From Rhodocyclaceae bacterium (lineage in GTDB: Bacteria > Pseudomonadota > Gammaproteobacteria > Burkholderiales > Rhodocyclaceae), in contig JACFMQ010000005.1 of the NCBI GenBank assembly GCA_019455325.1, positions 79,017 to 143,016 of the forward strand: DNA of 64,000 nt, written 5' to 3'. How positions within the stretch are numbered: position 1 is the stretch's first letter; every line of letters starts with the position of its first letter. Shown one piece after another: positions 47,958 through 57,415 of this stretch. Below the pieces are notes generated by a model, which searched no databases, was not told where the DNA came from, and saw only the letters and a list, made by a program, of their open reading frames with translations. The translations under genes were made by a program, and so were the position numbers.

Positions 47958-50363
47958 ATGAAAAACGCGACGTTCAAGGCGCTGACCAGGCTGATCGACA
48001 CGATCCTGCGGTATCGGGTCGCCGTGCTGGCAGTGATCATCGGCGTCACCGCGCTGATGGGCTATTTCGCCTCCCGGATCGAGGTGAAAACCGTTTTCAG
48101 CGACTTGCTGCCCCGCAATCACGCCTATGTGGAAGTCAATGACAGGTTCAAGCAGACCTTCGGCGGCTCCAACATGGTGAGCATCATGCTGGAGGTGGAA
48201 GAGGGTGACGTTTTCAACATGATGGTGTTGAAGAAGGTTCAATCGATCACCCAGGAACTACAGAAGGTCGAGGGGGTGGACACCTACCAGATCGTCTCGC
48301 TCGCCTCGAAGAAGATGAAGGAGGTGCGCGCTTCCACCGAGGGCATCGAGTCGCGCCCGCTGATGTGGCCCAACCTGCCGAGGGATGCCGCCGACATCGC
48401 GGTGCTGCGCGAGGCGGTGCTGAACAATCCGCTGGTCTATGGCCCCTATGTGTCGTTCGACATGCGGGCGACGCTGATCACCGCCGACTTCACCGACGGC
48501 ACGGTTGACTACCTCAAGGCCTATCGGCAGATCGCCGAGATCGCCGAGCGGGCGCGTGGCGACGGCGTGCTGGTGCGCCTGGTCGGGGAGCCCATTCTCT
48601 ACGGTCTGGTGAACCACTATCTGACCGAGACCTTCCAGATCTTCCTGGTGACGGTCGGCGCGCTGTTCCTGCTGCTGCTGCTCATCACTCGCACCTGGCA
48701 CGGCACCATGCTGCCGCTGGCGACGGGGGTGGTCAGCGCGATCTGGGCGCTGGGGGCGGCCAAACTGATGGGGTTTCACCTCGACCCGCTGGTGATCGTG
48801 GTGGCCTTTCTGATCACTGCGCAGGCGATTTCCAACTCGGTGCAGCTGATCTCGCGCTTCGACGACGAGGTTGCGGCTGGCGCCGATTCGGCCACCGCAG
48901 CGGCGCGCGCCAGCATCCTCAATCTGTTCAAGCCGGGCATGCTGGCCATCGTCGCCGATGCCGGCTGCGTGCTGGTGGTGGCGCTGACGCCCATCCCGAT
49001 GCTGGAGAAGATCTCCTACATCGGCACGGTCTGGATCCTCTCCATCATGTTCAGTGCGATGGTGCTGACGCCGGTGCTGCTGTCCTGGTGCGGTGTGCGC
49101 AAGCGCCTGGTGCATCCGTTCAACGTGATGCCTTTGTTGCAGAAGATTCTCGGCCTGTGCTCGGTCATCGTCACCTCGCGGCTGCGCCTCACCGTGGTGC
49201 TGGGAGCGGTGGTGGTGTTCGCGGTGTCGGGTATCTACGCCTTCAATCTGAAGGTGGGCGATGCCAATCCGGGCTCGCCCATCCTGTGGCCGGACTCGAC
49301 CTACAACCAGGATGCGGCCGCGATCAACCACAAGTTCCAGGGTTCGGACCGGATGTTCGTGGTGGTCGCCGGCAAGCACGAAGGTGCGCTCAAGGAACCG
49401 AGCGTGCTGGAGGGCATGGAGCGCTTCCAGAAGTACATGGAGGCCCAGCCGGAGGTCGGCGGCAGTATCTCGCTGGCCGATATCCTGCCGGCGGTAAAGC
49501 GCGTGGTGCGCGAAGGCAATGCGCGCTATCAGGAGCTGGGCAACAGTGCCGACGAGAACGGCGAGCTGGTGTACATGTTCGTCTCCGGTGCCGATCCCGG
49601 CGACATGGATCGCTACGCCGATCCACAGGGACTCAACGGCGCGGTGACGCTGTTCTTCCGGGATCACCAGGGCGAGACCATCCGTACCGCAATCGCACGA
49701 GTGAAGGAGTATGTCGCCGCCAATCCGCTGCAGGACGCCGAGTTCCTGCTCGCCGGCGGCCTGGTCGGCGTACTCGCGGCGGTCAACGAGGTGATCTTCG
49801 CCGGCCAGATCGAAGCCATCGCGTTCGCTCTGCTGGTGCTGGTGGTGTGCTGCATGGTGACCTACCGATCCACCGTGGCGGGCATGTTCTTCATGGTGCC
49901 GGTCTTGCTGTCCAACACGCTCACCTTCAGCTACATGGCGTGGAAGGGTATCGGCATGAACATCAACACCCTGCCGGTGGTTGCACTCGGCATCGGACTG
50001 GGCGTCGATTACAGCTTCTACATCGTCGACGGCATCCGTGAGGAGCTGCACCGCCACAAGGACGTGGGCCGCGCCATCATCAGGTCGATCGCGACCTCGG
50101 GTAAGGGCGTGCTCATCACCGCACTGACCCTGGTGACCAGTGTGGTGCTGTGGAGTTTCTCGTCGCTGCGACTGCAGGCCGACATGGGCATCCTCATCGC
50201 CATCTGGCTGTTCATCTCCGCCGCGTCCGCACTCTTCCTGATGCCGGCCATGGTCTATGTGTTCCGGCCGGAGTTCATCGTCGGTTCCAGGCGTCATCCC
50301 ATTGAACAGGCCGCCGAGTTCCAGCCCGCCGTGCTGCCTGTGATCCCGAGCAGTGCCCCTTGA
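47958..50363 (+). CDS. RND/MMPL-family transporter
   Basis: An 801-residue RND-superfamily protein with two six-helix bundles, each after a large periplasmic loop. Helix 1 is near residue 20; the second half repeats the pattern from about residue 400. The MMPL-type helix 4 region reads LVALGIGLGVDYSFYIVDGIREEL. Length and lack of a membrane-fusion partner nearby point to the hydrophobe-transporting MMPL/HpnN branch rather than a drug tripartite pump. Neighbours suggest it moves a hydrophobic ketone or related lipid across the envelope; the direction is unknown. Confidence 0.87.
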   Translation: MKNATFKALTRLIDTILRYRVAVLAVIIGVTALMGYFASRIEVKTVFSDLLPRNHAYVEVNDRFKQTFGGSNMVSIMLEVEEGDVFNMMVLKKVQSITQELQKVEGVDTYQIVSLASKKMKEVRASTEGIESRPLMWPNLPRDAADIAVLREAVLNNPLVYGPYVSFDMRATLITADFTDGTVDYLKAYRQIAEIAERARGDGVLVRLVGEPILYGLVNHYLTETFQIFLVTVGALFLLLLLITRTWHGTMLPLATGVVSAIWALGAAKLMGFHLDPLVIVVAFLITAQAISNSVQLISRFDDEVAAGADSATAAARASILNLFKPGMLAIVADAGCVLVVALTPIPMLEKISYIGTVWILSIMFSAMVLTPVLLSWCGVRKRLVHPFNVMPLLQKILGLCSVIVTSRLRLTVVLGAVVVFAVSGIYAFNLKVGDANPGSPILWPDSTYNQDAAAINHKFQGSDRMFVVVAGKHEGALKEPSVLEGMERFQKYMEAQPEVGGSISLADILPAVKRVVREGNARYQELGNSADENGELVYMFVSGADPGDMDRYADPQGLNGAVTLFFRDHQGETIRTAIARVKEYVAANPLQDAEFLLAGGLVGVLAAVNEVIFAGQIEAIAFALLVLVVCCMVTYRSTVAGMFFMVPVLLSNTLTFSYMAWKGIGMNINTLPVVALGIGLGVDYSFYIVDGIREELHRHKDVGRAIIRSIATSGKGVLITALTLVTSVVLWSFSSLRLQADMGILIAIWLFISAASALFLMPAMVYVFRPEFIVGSRRHPIEQAAEFQPAVLPVIPSSAP

Positions 50364-50366
50364 CAA

Positions 50367-50390
50367 CTCCCGGCGCCGTGGCGCCGGGAG
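50367..50390 (+). terminator. Hairpin between the RND and DUF1302 genes
   Basis: An 11-bp perfect stem (CTCCCGGCGCC with GGCGCCGGGAG, 2-nt loop) right after the RND stop, followed after 9 nt by seven T (50400-50406). It may act as a partial terminator that sets the DUF1302/DUF1329 level, or as a block to RNA decay. Confidence 0.6.
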
Positions 50391-50432
50391 ACAGGGAAGT
50401 TTTTTCCACAACAACAGAAATGGAGGCGAAAG

Positions 50433-51950
50433 ATGAGACTCGATAACAGGCGCGCGCTCGCCGCGAGCATGGCCGTAGGCTTGGGTATGTTGTGCAAGCC
50501 CGGCCTTGGGCTGGCCGCAGACGGCATTGATGACAACGGCAACTATTTCCGGCTGGGTGGCTACGTCCGGGGCTGGGCGGCCTTCAATCTGCAGGATCAG
50601 CCCGAAACCAGAGGCAATGATCGAGGCAAGCTGTCGATGTTGCGCGGTTCCATCCTCCTTGATGCCGATGCCCGCACCGGGCCGATCAAATGGAAGGCGG
50701 TCGGTCGTCTGGACCGCGAGGTCAAGACCTCCTACCTGGATGATCTGGAGTCTCTGCGCAAGACCAATGGCACCACCGGCGGCGATCACGGCAGCATCCT
50801 GAATAACTACAACAACGAGGATCTGCGCGAGTTCTGGGGCGAGTTCAAGGCCGGCGACCGGACCACCTTCCGTCTCGGCAAGCAGCAGATCGTGTGGGGC
50901 GAGTCGGATTTCTTCCATGCGATGGACGTGGTGCACGGCTACGATCTGAGCTGGCGGCTGTTCTTCGAGGGCGAGAACGAGGAGTGGCGCAAGCCGCTGT
51001 GGCTGGCGAGCGTCAAGGTGGACGTGCCCGAGGCCGACGGCCAGATCCATGCCTACCTGCGCCCTGGTCTGGATCGCTGCAAGGATATCGGCAACACCTA
51101 CGATGTCGGCGGCGGCCGCTGGTTCTTCCAGCCCTACCGCGGTTTCGACCTGACTGCGGTGACCAAGCTCGACTGCGATCACCCCGAGGCCGACCAGGAC
51201 GACTGGACTGGCGGCATCCGCTGGTCGGGCACGGCCGGATCGCTGGATTACTCGCTGGCTTACATCAGGGCCTTCGCCGCCGACCCGGTGGCGAACTCGG
51301 CGGCCGCACCTTACAAAAAGGCGCCGAAGGGTGCGCTGTTCGATCGGATCTACCCCCAGATCGACGTTTTCGGCGCCACCGTGAGCGGATACTCGGCGAC
51401 CTTCGACACGGTGTTCAGTGCCGAGATCGCCTACACCAAGGATCAGCCCTACAACGTCGGCACCGGCGCCCTGCTGGGCTTGGGCGGCATCAAGCTCAAG
51501 GACACGATCACGACGATGCTGCGCGCGGACAAGAACCTCAACCTGCAGAGCTTGCTCGGCACCAACCGGCCGTCCTTCTCGTCGGTTCAACTGTTCGACG
51601 TCTGGGTACGTGACTACGAGAAATCGGACGATCTCGCCCGCCTCTTCGCCTTCGGTGCCCCGCTGCCCGAGCACAACACCATCCTGACCGCCTTCACCGT
51701 CCTCAACTACGCCGGCGACACCATCAATCCGGGCCTCGCGGTCGGGGTCGACCTGACGAACGGCGGCGGCTTCGTGATCCCTAGCGTGGAGGTGGTGCTC
51801 GGCGACAAATGGCGGATGAAGGCCGAGGCCGATCTGTTCTGGAACAACGGCTCGGCGAAAACCCTGTTCGACCCCGATCGCTCGGTCCAGTTGTTCGGCT
51901 ATTTCGCCAAGAACAACCAATTCACCCTTCGTTTAACACGGCAGTTCTGA
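50433..51950 (+). CDS. DUF1302 outer-membrane protein
   Basis: A 505-residue protein with a signal peptide (GMLCKPGLGLAADG) and a sequence of alternating strands ending in RLTRQF, as outer-membrane beta-barrels do. The start of the mature part (FRLGGYVRGWAAFNLQDQPE) and EFWGEFKAGDRTTFRLGKQQIVWGESDFF match the DUF1302 family. In bacteria degrading terpenes, steroids or aromatics this family usually accompanies DUF1329 and RND proteins. It probably forms the outer-membrane channel of the module. GGAGGCG precedes the ATG. Confidence 0.83.
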   Translation: MRLDNRRALAASMAVGLGMLCKPGLGLAADGIDDNGNYFRLGGYVRGWAAFNLQDQPETRGNDRGKLSMLRGSILLDADARTGPIKWKAVGRLDREVKTSYLDDLESLRKTNGTTGGDHGSILNNYNNEDLREFWGEFKAGDRTTFRLGKQQIVWGESDFFHAMDVVHGYDLSWRLFFEGENEEWRKPLWLASVKVDVPEADGQIHAYLRPGLDRCKDIGNTYDVGGGRWFFQPYRGFDLTAVTKLDCDHPEADQDDWTGGIRWSGTAGSLDYSLAYIRAFAADPVANSAAAPYKKAPKGALFDRIYPQIDVFGATVSGYSATFDTVFSAEIAYTKDQPYNVGTGALLGLGGIKLKDTITTMLRADKNLNLQSLLGTNRPSFSSVQLFDVWVRDYEKSDDLARLFAFGAPLPEHNTILTAFTVLNYAGDTINPGLAVGVDLTNGGGFVIPSVEVVLGDKWRMKAEADLFWNNGSAKTLFDPDRSVQLFGYFAKNNQFTLRLTRQF

Positions 51951-51971
51951 TCCAAAAAAGGAGACACAAGC

Positions 51972-53282
51972 ATGGAAGCACTGAACAAAGCCACGCGGCC
52001 GACCGGCAGGCAGGTTCTACAGTCGCTGGCAATCTGCACCGGCCTTGCTCTCGCCGGCCAGCTTCACGCGGGCGAATTGCAGGCCGGCTTCGTCATCACC
52101 AAGGACAACTACGACAAGATCAAGGGCGAGACCTTCGAGGGCAAGACCATCGCCAGCATGGTCCCCGACAGGCTCGAAGCGATGATCAAGAATTTCGGCC
52201 TGACGATCAAACTTGCACATTCCAAGCCGATCGAGATGGATCCGAAGTACGTAGCGGCGACCAGGGAGTCCGCCAAGAGCGTCAAGTTCGATCCGGCCAC
52301 GCGCACGATGAGCAATTGGAAGGCGGGTATGCCCTTCCCGCCGGATACGATCAAGCTCGACGACCCCAATGCCGGGGACAAGGTCATCTGGAACCTGCGC
52401 GCGGCCACCTACGGCGCCACCATGGACCTGCGTGACATCTCCTTCGTGTTCATCAGCGGCGCCACCGGCGTCGAGCGGGTGCAGCGCTGGCAGTCGCGCC
52501 GTTACTACATGGAAGGTCGCCTGGATGGCGGGCCAGTGACCGAGGGTGGTGGTGACATCGCGCAGAAGACCTACCTCTTCGCCACCAGCCCGCAGGACAT
52601 CCGCGGCCTGGGCACCTTCTCCATCCGCTACAACGACCCGACCTCGGCCAAGCCGGACGACACCTGGGCCTACCTGAAGTCGGTGCGGCGTACCCGCCGG
52701 CTGTCCGGCGGCGCCTGGATGGACCCGATCGGCGGCACCGACCAGCTTTACGACGACTGGGACATCTGGGACGCCTTCCCGACCAAGTATCGGCAGAACA
52801 AGCTGGTCGGCAAGCGCTGGGTGCTGGCGGTGGCGCACAGCCCGCTGGTCAGCGTGGACAGCGGCAAGCGCGACACCCCGGCGGAGTTCCCGTCGGTCGG
52901 GTTGACCGAGGCGCCTTACTTCTTCCCGGCCAAGCACATCGAATGGGAGCCGCGCGAAGTGTACGTGGTGGAAGGCACGCCGCCGCCGGAGCACCCTTAC
53001 AGCAAGAAGGTCGTGTACATGGAGGTCGCCTTCCCGCGCCCCTACCTGGGCGAGATGTACGACCAGAAGGGTGAGTTCTGGAAATACATGATCTTCCAGA
53101 ACCGGCCGGACATTGGCGACGACGGCTACAAGGCGGTGATGCCGGTGGTCGGCCACGTCATCGACGTCAAGCGCAACCACTCCACCACCTGGTCGGCCAA
53201 CATGAAGGCCAATCCCAAGGGCGTGAAGGAAAGCGACGTGTCGCTCAGCAAGTTGGAGGAGGTGGCGACCGGCGGAAAATGA
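51972..53282 (+). CDS. DUF1329 periplasmic/outer-membrane-associated protein
   Basis: A 436-residue secreted protein (signal about residues 14-35, ending LHAGE). It belongs to the DUF1329 family, with a LolA/LolB-like fold that could hold a hydrophobic ligand: ISFVFISGATGVERVQRWQSRRYYMEGR, LKSVRRTRRLSGGAWMDPIGGTDQLYDDWDIWDAFP. It would shuttle or accept a hydrophobic substrate between the RND transporter and the DUF1302 barrel. It lies 21 bp after DUF1302, with AAAGGAGA before its ATG. Confidence 0.83.
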   Translation: MEALNKATRPTGRQVLQSLAICTGLALAGQLHAGELQAGFVITKDNYDKIKGETFEGKTIASMVPDRLEAMIKNFGLTIKLAHSKPIEMDPKYVAATRESAKSVKFDPATRTMSNWKAGMPFPPDTIKLDDPNAGDKVIWNLRAATYGATMDLRDISFVFISGATGVERVQRWQSRRYYMEGRLDGGPVTEGGGDIAQKTYLFATSPQDIRGLGTFSIRYNDPTSAKPDDTWAYLKSVRRTRRLSGGAWMDPIGGTDQLYDDWDIWDAFPTKYRQNKLVGKRWVLAVAHSPLVSVDSGKRDTPAEFPSVGLTEAPYFFPAKHIEWEPREVYVVEGTPPPEHPYSKKVVYMEVAFPRPYLGEMYDQKGEFWKYMIFQNRPDIGDDGYKAVMPVVGHVIDVKRNHSTTWSANMKANPKGVKESDVSLSKLEEVATGGK

Positions 53283-53296
53283 CGGACTGAGCCGAT

Positions 53297-53325
53297 ACGG
53301 GGAGCGGATCTTTCCGCATCCCCGT
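53297..53325 (+). terminator. Hairpin closing the catabolic block
   Basis: ACGGGGAGCGG pairs with CCGCATCCCCGT (one bulged A, 6-nt loop), 14 bp after the DUF1329 stop. No T tract, but it marks the end of the envelope module. Confidence 0.6.
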
Positions 53326-53454
53326 GAGGCGAACTCTGTCTCCATAAAGAATTGTTGGAAATGTCATTCTGCCGCTGTGCTGGAAGAGTCTGTCCGCCGA
53401 GGATTCTTGAAGGCAGCCGTGGCCTATTGCACCGTATTGAGGGGGACGCCAGAG

Positions 53455-53748
53455 GTGACTGAGAAAAGACCTCCGGCGTTCGATTTCGACGAGTTGAGCC
53501 TGCTTGCGCGGAACGACCCGGAAAGATTCGCAAAGACCCGCGATGCGCTGATTAAGACGTGCATGGCCAGGTTTGGCTCATTTCCAGGCCTGGATGGCCT
53601 CCAGAGCAAGCTCGATACCGACCGTTATTCGGTTGGCCCCGGGATGACGTCATGCAACCGCTATCTGGAGGCGATGGAGCATTCGATAGGCCGGCTGAAA
53701 CGTCTGGCGGAACAGCTGGAACGTGCAGTGCAGGATGTGCCAAATTGA
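53455..53748 (+). CDS. DUF3135-family protein
   Basis: A 97-residue soluble helical protein. The stretch PPAFDFDELSLLARNDPERFAKTRDALIKTCMA is the hallmark of DUF3135, a small proteobacterial family of unknown function. GTG 53455 gives the usual family length; a GTG at 53377 would add 26 residues not typical of the family. It stands alone between the catabolic block and a methyltransferase gene. Confidence 0.6.
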   Translation: MTEKRPPAFDFDELSLLARNDPERFAKTRDALIKTCMARFGSFPGLDGLQSKLDTDRYSVGPGMTSCNRYLEAMEHSIGRLKRLAEQLERAVQDVPN

Positions 53749-53947
53749 AGGCGGATGGCGGTTACTGTTCATCGAAGGTACTTCCTTTCCCGGTGGTTTT
53801 TTGCGCGGAGACGGTGCGCACGACGCCGATTGTATGGGCGCCGCTCGGCTTGGTAAGATTCGATGCCATCCCGGACACCGCATATTCGATGCGTATCCGC
53901 CCCGCGCTTCTGGCCTCCGCCCCGCTTCCCCTCTATCCTCCCGCCCC

Positions 53948-55129
53948 ATGCCACCTCCCGCCTCCCCGCCGCTCGACGTCGCCCGCCTCGGTCAGGTGTT
54001 CACGCCGGAACCGGTCGTGCGCCGCATGCTGGCGCTGGTGCGGAACCGCGGCCGCGTGCTCGAACCCTCATGCGGTGCCGGCGCCTTCTCGCACTGCCTA
54101 CCCGGCTGCACGGCGATCGAGATCGACCCCCGCCACTGCCCGCCGGGAGCGCTGAACCTCGACTTCTTCACCTACCCGGAAAGCGAGAAATTCGCCACGA
54201 TCGTCGGCAACCCGCCCTACGTGCGCTACCAGGACATCCCGCAAAAAACGCGCGCACGGCTCTCCGCCGAACATTTCGACGGCCGCTCCAACCTCTACCT
54301 GTTCTTCATCGAGAAATGCCTGCGCCACCTCGAACCGGGCGGCGAGCTGATCTTCATCACGCCGCGCGACTTCCTCAAGGCGACCTCGGCGGTACGCCTC
54401 AACCGGCTGCTCTTCGCCGCCGGCACGATCACCGACTTCGTCGAACTGGGCGACGCGCGCATCTTCGCCGGGGCGACGCCGAACTGTGCGATCTGGCGCT
54501 TCGAGAAGGGCGACTTCTCGCGGCGCACGCGCTACGAGGCCGGGAGCGGCGGCGCCGAGACGCGCCACTTCCTGCTCGCCGGCGGCCATCTCGCGTTCAC
54601 CCGCGTCGACTGCACGGTGCCGCTGTCGACCCTCTTCTCGGTCAAGGTCGGCGCGGTGTCCGGCGCCGACGCGATCTTCGCCAGCGAAAAACACGGCACG
54701 ATGGATTTCGTCTGCTCGCACACGGTGCGCGACGGCAAGACGCGGCGGATGATCTTCAACGCGCCGCACCCGGCGCTGAAACCCTTCAAGCAGCGCCTGC
54801 TCGCCCGCCGCATCCGCCGCTTCGACGAGAAGAGCTGGTGGCAGTGGGGCCGTCTGCATCCGATCACCGACCGGCCGCGCATCTACGTCAACTGCAAGAC
54901 GCGCGAACTGCGGCCCTTCTTCCTGCACCCGTGCAACAACTTCGACGGCGCCGTGCTCGCCCTCTTCCCGCACGATCCGGCGGCCGACCTCGCCGCGCTG
55001 TGCGATCGGCTGAACGCGGTGAACTGGGAGGAGCTCGGCTTCGTCTGCGACGGTCGCTACCTGTTCACGCAGCGTAGCCTGCAGGAGGCGCTGCTGCCGG
55101 CGTCCTTCTCCGCTGCCGCCGCGGTGTAA
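53948..55129 (+). CDS. Orphan adenine-specific DNA methyltransferase
   Basis: A 393-residue class I methyltransferase. The AdoMet motif is VLEPSCGAGAFSH and the catalytic motif is VGNPPYVRYQDI (about residue 88), as in gamma-class N6-adenine enzymes of the TaqI/Eco57I type. The N-terminal QVFTPEPVVRRML is also typical. No nuclease gene is adjacent, so it is either a solitary epigenetic enzyme or a remnant. The C-terminal recognition part appears complete. Confidence 0.82.
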   Translation: MPPPASPPLDVARLGQVFTPEPVVRRMLALVRNRGRVLEPSCGAGAFSHCLPGCTAIEIDPRHCPPGALNLDFFTYPESEKFATIVGNPPYVRYQDIPQKTRARLSAEHFDGRSNLYLFFIEKCLRHLEPGGELIFITPRDFLKATSAVRLNRLLFAAGTITDFVELGDARIFAGATPNCAIWRFEKGDFSRRTRYEAGSGGAETRHFLLAGGHLAFTRVDCTVPLSTLFSVKVGAVSGADAIFASEKHGTMDFVCSHTVRDGKTRRMIFNAPHPALKPFKQRLLARRIRRFDEKSWWQWGRLHPITDRPRIYVNCKTRELRPFFLHPCNNFDGAVLALFPHDPAADLAALCDRLNAVNWEELGFVCDGRYLFTQRSLQEALLPASFSAAAAV

Positions 55130-55185
55130 CATTCGCTCTCGACAACACGCCCCCGCCATCGACCGGGGCACGGAGACAGCCTCGC

Positions 55186-56475
55186 ATGGTGCCTAACCTG
55201 ACCACCGCCCTCACCGGGCCGCTGCTCGAACTCGAACGCCGCTTCCTCGACGCCTCGTCGCAGATCGAGCGCTGGCTGCGCGCGCAGTGGAACGAACACA
55301 CGCCGCCGTTCTACGCCTCGACCGACCTCCGGAACGCCGGCTTCAAGCTGGCGCCGGTCGACACCAATCTCTTCCCCGGCGGCTTCAACAACCTCAACCC
55401 GGCCTTCCATCCGCTCTGCGTGCAGGCGACGATGTCGGCGATCGAGAAATTCTGCCCGGAGGCCTGCGGCCTGCTGCTGATCCCGGAGAACCACACGCGT
55501 AACCTGTTCTATCTGCAGAACGTCGCGCGGCTCGCCGGCATCCTGCGCCAGACCGGGCTCGACGTGCGCATCGGTTCGCTGCTGCCGGAGATCGTCGCGC
55601 CGACGCCGATCGAACTGCCCGACGGTTCGACGCTGACGCTGGAACCCTTGAAGCGCACCGGCAACCGGCTCGGGCTGGACGGCTTCAACCCGTGCACGAT
55701 CCTGCTCAACAACGACCTCTCGGCCGGCGTGCCGGAGATGCTCAAGGGCCTCGACGAACAGTTCGTACTGCCGCCGCTGCACGCCGGCTGGGCGACGCGG
55801 CGCAAGTCCAACCACTTCGCCGCCTACGAAGAGGTGGCGACCGAGTTCGCGCAGATGCTGGGCATCGACCCGTGGCGCATCAACCCCTATTTCTCGGTCT
55901 GCCGCAGCGTCAACTTCCACGAGCGGCAGGGTGAGGAATGCCTCGCCGCCAACGTCGATGCGGTGCTCGGCATGATCCGCGAGAAGTACCGCGAGCACGG
56001 CATCGACGAGCAGCCCTTCGTTATCGTCAAGGCCGACGCCGGCACCTACGGCATGGGCGTGATGTCGGTGAAGGACGCGGCCGAGGTGGTCGGCCTCAAC
56101 CGCCGGCAGCGCAACAAGATGAGCGTGATCAAGGAGGGACTGGAAGTCTCCGAGGTGATCATCCAGGAGGGCGTGCACACCGTCGAGCGCGTCGGCGACG
56201 GCGTCGCCGAGCCGGTGGTGTACATGATCGACCGCTACGTGGTCGGCGGCTTCTACCGCGTGAACGCGGCGCGCGGCGTCGACGAGAACCTGAATGCGCC
56301 GGGCATGCACTTCGAGCCGCTGGCCTTCGAGACGAGCTGTCTGTGTCCGGACGCGCGCCAGAACCCGGACGCGGCGCCGAACCGCTTCTACGCCTACGGC
56401 GTCGTCGCGCGGCTGGCGGCGCTGGCCGCGGCGATCGAGATCGAGCGCAGCGAACCCGTGGCCGCGGAGGTTTGA
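55186..56475 (+). CDS. gshA: Glutamate-cysteine ligase (proteobacterial type)
   Basis: A 429-residue enzyme for the first step of glutathione synthesis. It matches the separate ATP-grasp-like family of beta- and gammaproteobacterial GshA rather than the E. coli type: KLAPVDTNLFPGGFNNLNPAF, FVIVKADAGTYGMGVMSVKDA and MIDRYVVGGFYRVN. It is followed 1 bp later by gshB, forming a glutathione operon. Confidence 0.9.
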   Translation: MVPNLTTALTGPLLELERRFLDASSQIERWLRAQWNEHTPPFYASTDLRNAGFKLAPVDTNLFPGGFNNLNPAFHPLCVQATMSAIEKFCPEACGLLLIPENHTRNLFYLQNVARLAGILRQTGLDVRIGSLLPEIVAPTPIELPDGSTLTLEPLKRTGNRLGLDGFNPCTILLNNDLSAGVPEMLKGLDEQFVLPPLHAGWATRRKSNHFAAYEEVATEFAQMLGIDPWRINPYFSVCRSVNFHERQGEECLAANVDAVLGMIREKYREHGIDEQPFVIVKADAGTYGMGVMSVKDAAEVVGLNRRQRNKMSVIKEGLEVSEVIIQEGVHTVERVGDGVAEPVVYMIDRYVVGGFYRVNAARGVDENLNAPGMHFEPLAFETSCLCPDARQNPDAAPNRFYAYGVVARLAALAAAIEIERSEPVAAEV

Positions 56476-56476
56476 C

Positions 56477-57415
56477 ATGCGCCTGCTGTTTGTCGCCGAC
56501 CCCCTGCCGACGCTGAAGGCGGCGAAGGATTCGAGCGTCGCCATGATGCGCGCGGCAGCGGTGCGCGGCCACGAGGTGTGGGCGACGACGGTCGACCGCC
56601 TGAGCTGGGAGACGGCCGCCGGCGTCACCGCCGAGGCGGCGCCGGTGGTCTTCGCCGACGACGAATGCCGCGCGGCGGCGGCGCAGACGCTGCGGCTGGC
56701 CGACTGCGACGCGGTGCTGATGCGCAAGGACCCGCCCTTCGACATCGAATACGTGGCCGCCACCTGGCTGCTCGAACAGGCCGAGCGCGAGGGCGCGCGC
56801 GTCTTCAACCGGCCGGACGCGCTGCGCGACCATTCGGAGAAGCTGGTGCTGGCCGAGTTCGCGCAATTCGCACCGCCCTCGCTGGCGACGCGCGACGCGG
56901 CGCGGCTGGCCGCCTTCATCGAGCGCGAGGGCGACGTCATCCTCAAGCCGCTCGACGGCATGGGCGGCCGCGGCATCTTCCGCGTCCGCCGCGACGATCC
57001 GAACCGCAACGCCATCATCGAGACGCTCTCCGCCGACGGCGCGCGCAGCGTCATGGCGCAGCGCTTCATCCCGCAGATCGCCGACGGCGACAAGCGCATC
57101 CTGCTGATCGGCGGCGCGGTCGTGCCCTATTGCCTGGCGCGCGTGCCCAAGCCCGGCGAGACGCGCGGCAACCTGGCTGCCGGCGGCATCGGCGAGGTGC
57201 GCCCGCTCACCGCGCGCGACCGCGAGATCGCCGAGGCGCTGGCGCCGGTGATGGCCGAACGCGGCCTGCTCTTCGTCGGCATCGACGTGATCGGCGACTG
57301 GCTGACCGAGATCAACGTCACCAGCCCGACCTGCATGGTCGAGATCGCCAAGGGCAGCGACGTCGACCCGGCGGTGCTGTTCGTCGAGGCGCTGGAGCGC
57401 GCGTGCGCTTCCTGA
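56477..57415 (+). CDS. gshB: Glutathione synthetase
   Basis: A 312-residue ATP-grasp enzyme that adds glycine to gamma-glutamylcysteine. Motifs are RKDPPFDIEYV, FNRPDALRDHSEKL, ILKPLDGMGGRGIFRV and EINVTSPTCMVEI. The ATG at 56477 follows the gshA stop directly. The apbE start lies inside its last codons. Confidence 0.96.
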   Translation: MRLLFVADPLPTLKAAKDSSVAMMRAAAVRGHEVWATTVDRLSWETAAGVTAEAAPVVFADDECRAAAAQTLRLADCDAVLMRKDPPFDIEYVAATWLLEQAEREGARVFNRPDALRDHSEKLVLAEFAQFAPPSLATRDAARLAAFIEREGDVILKPLDGMGGRGIFRVRRDDPNRNAIIETLSADGARSVMAQRFIPQIADGDKRILLIGGAVVPYCLARVPKPGETRGNLAAGGIGEVRPLTARDREIAEALAPVMAERGLLFVGIDVIGDWLTEINVTSPTCMVEIAKGSDVDPAVLFVEALERACAS

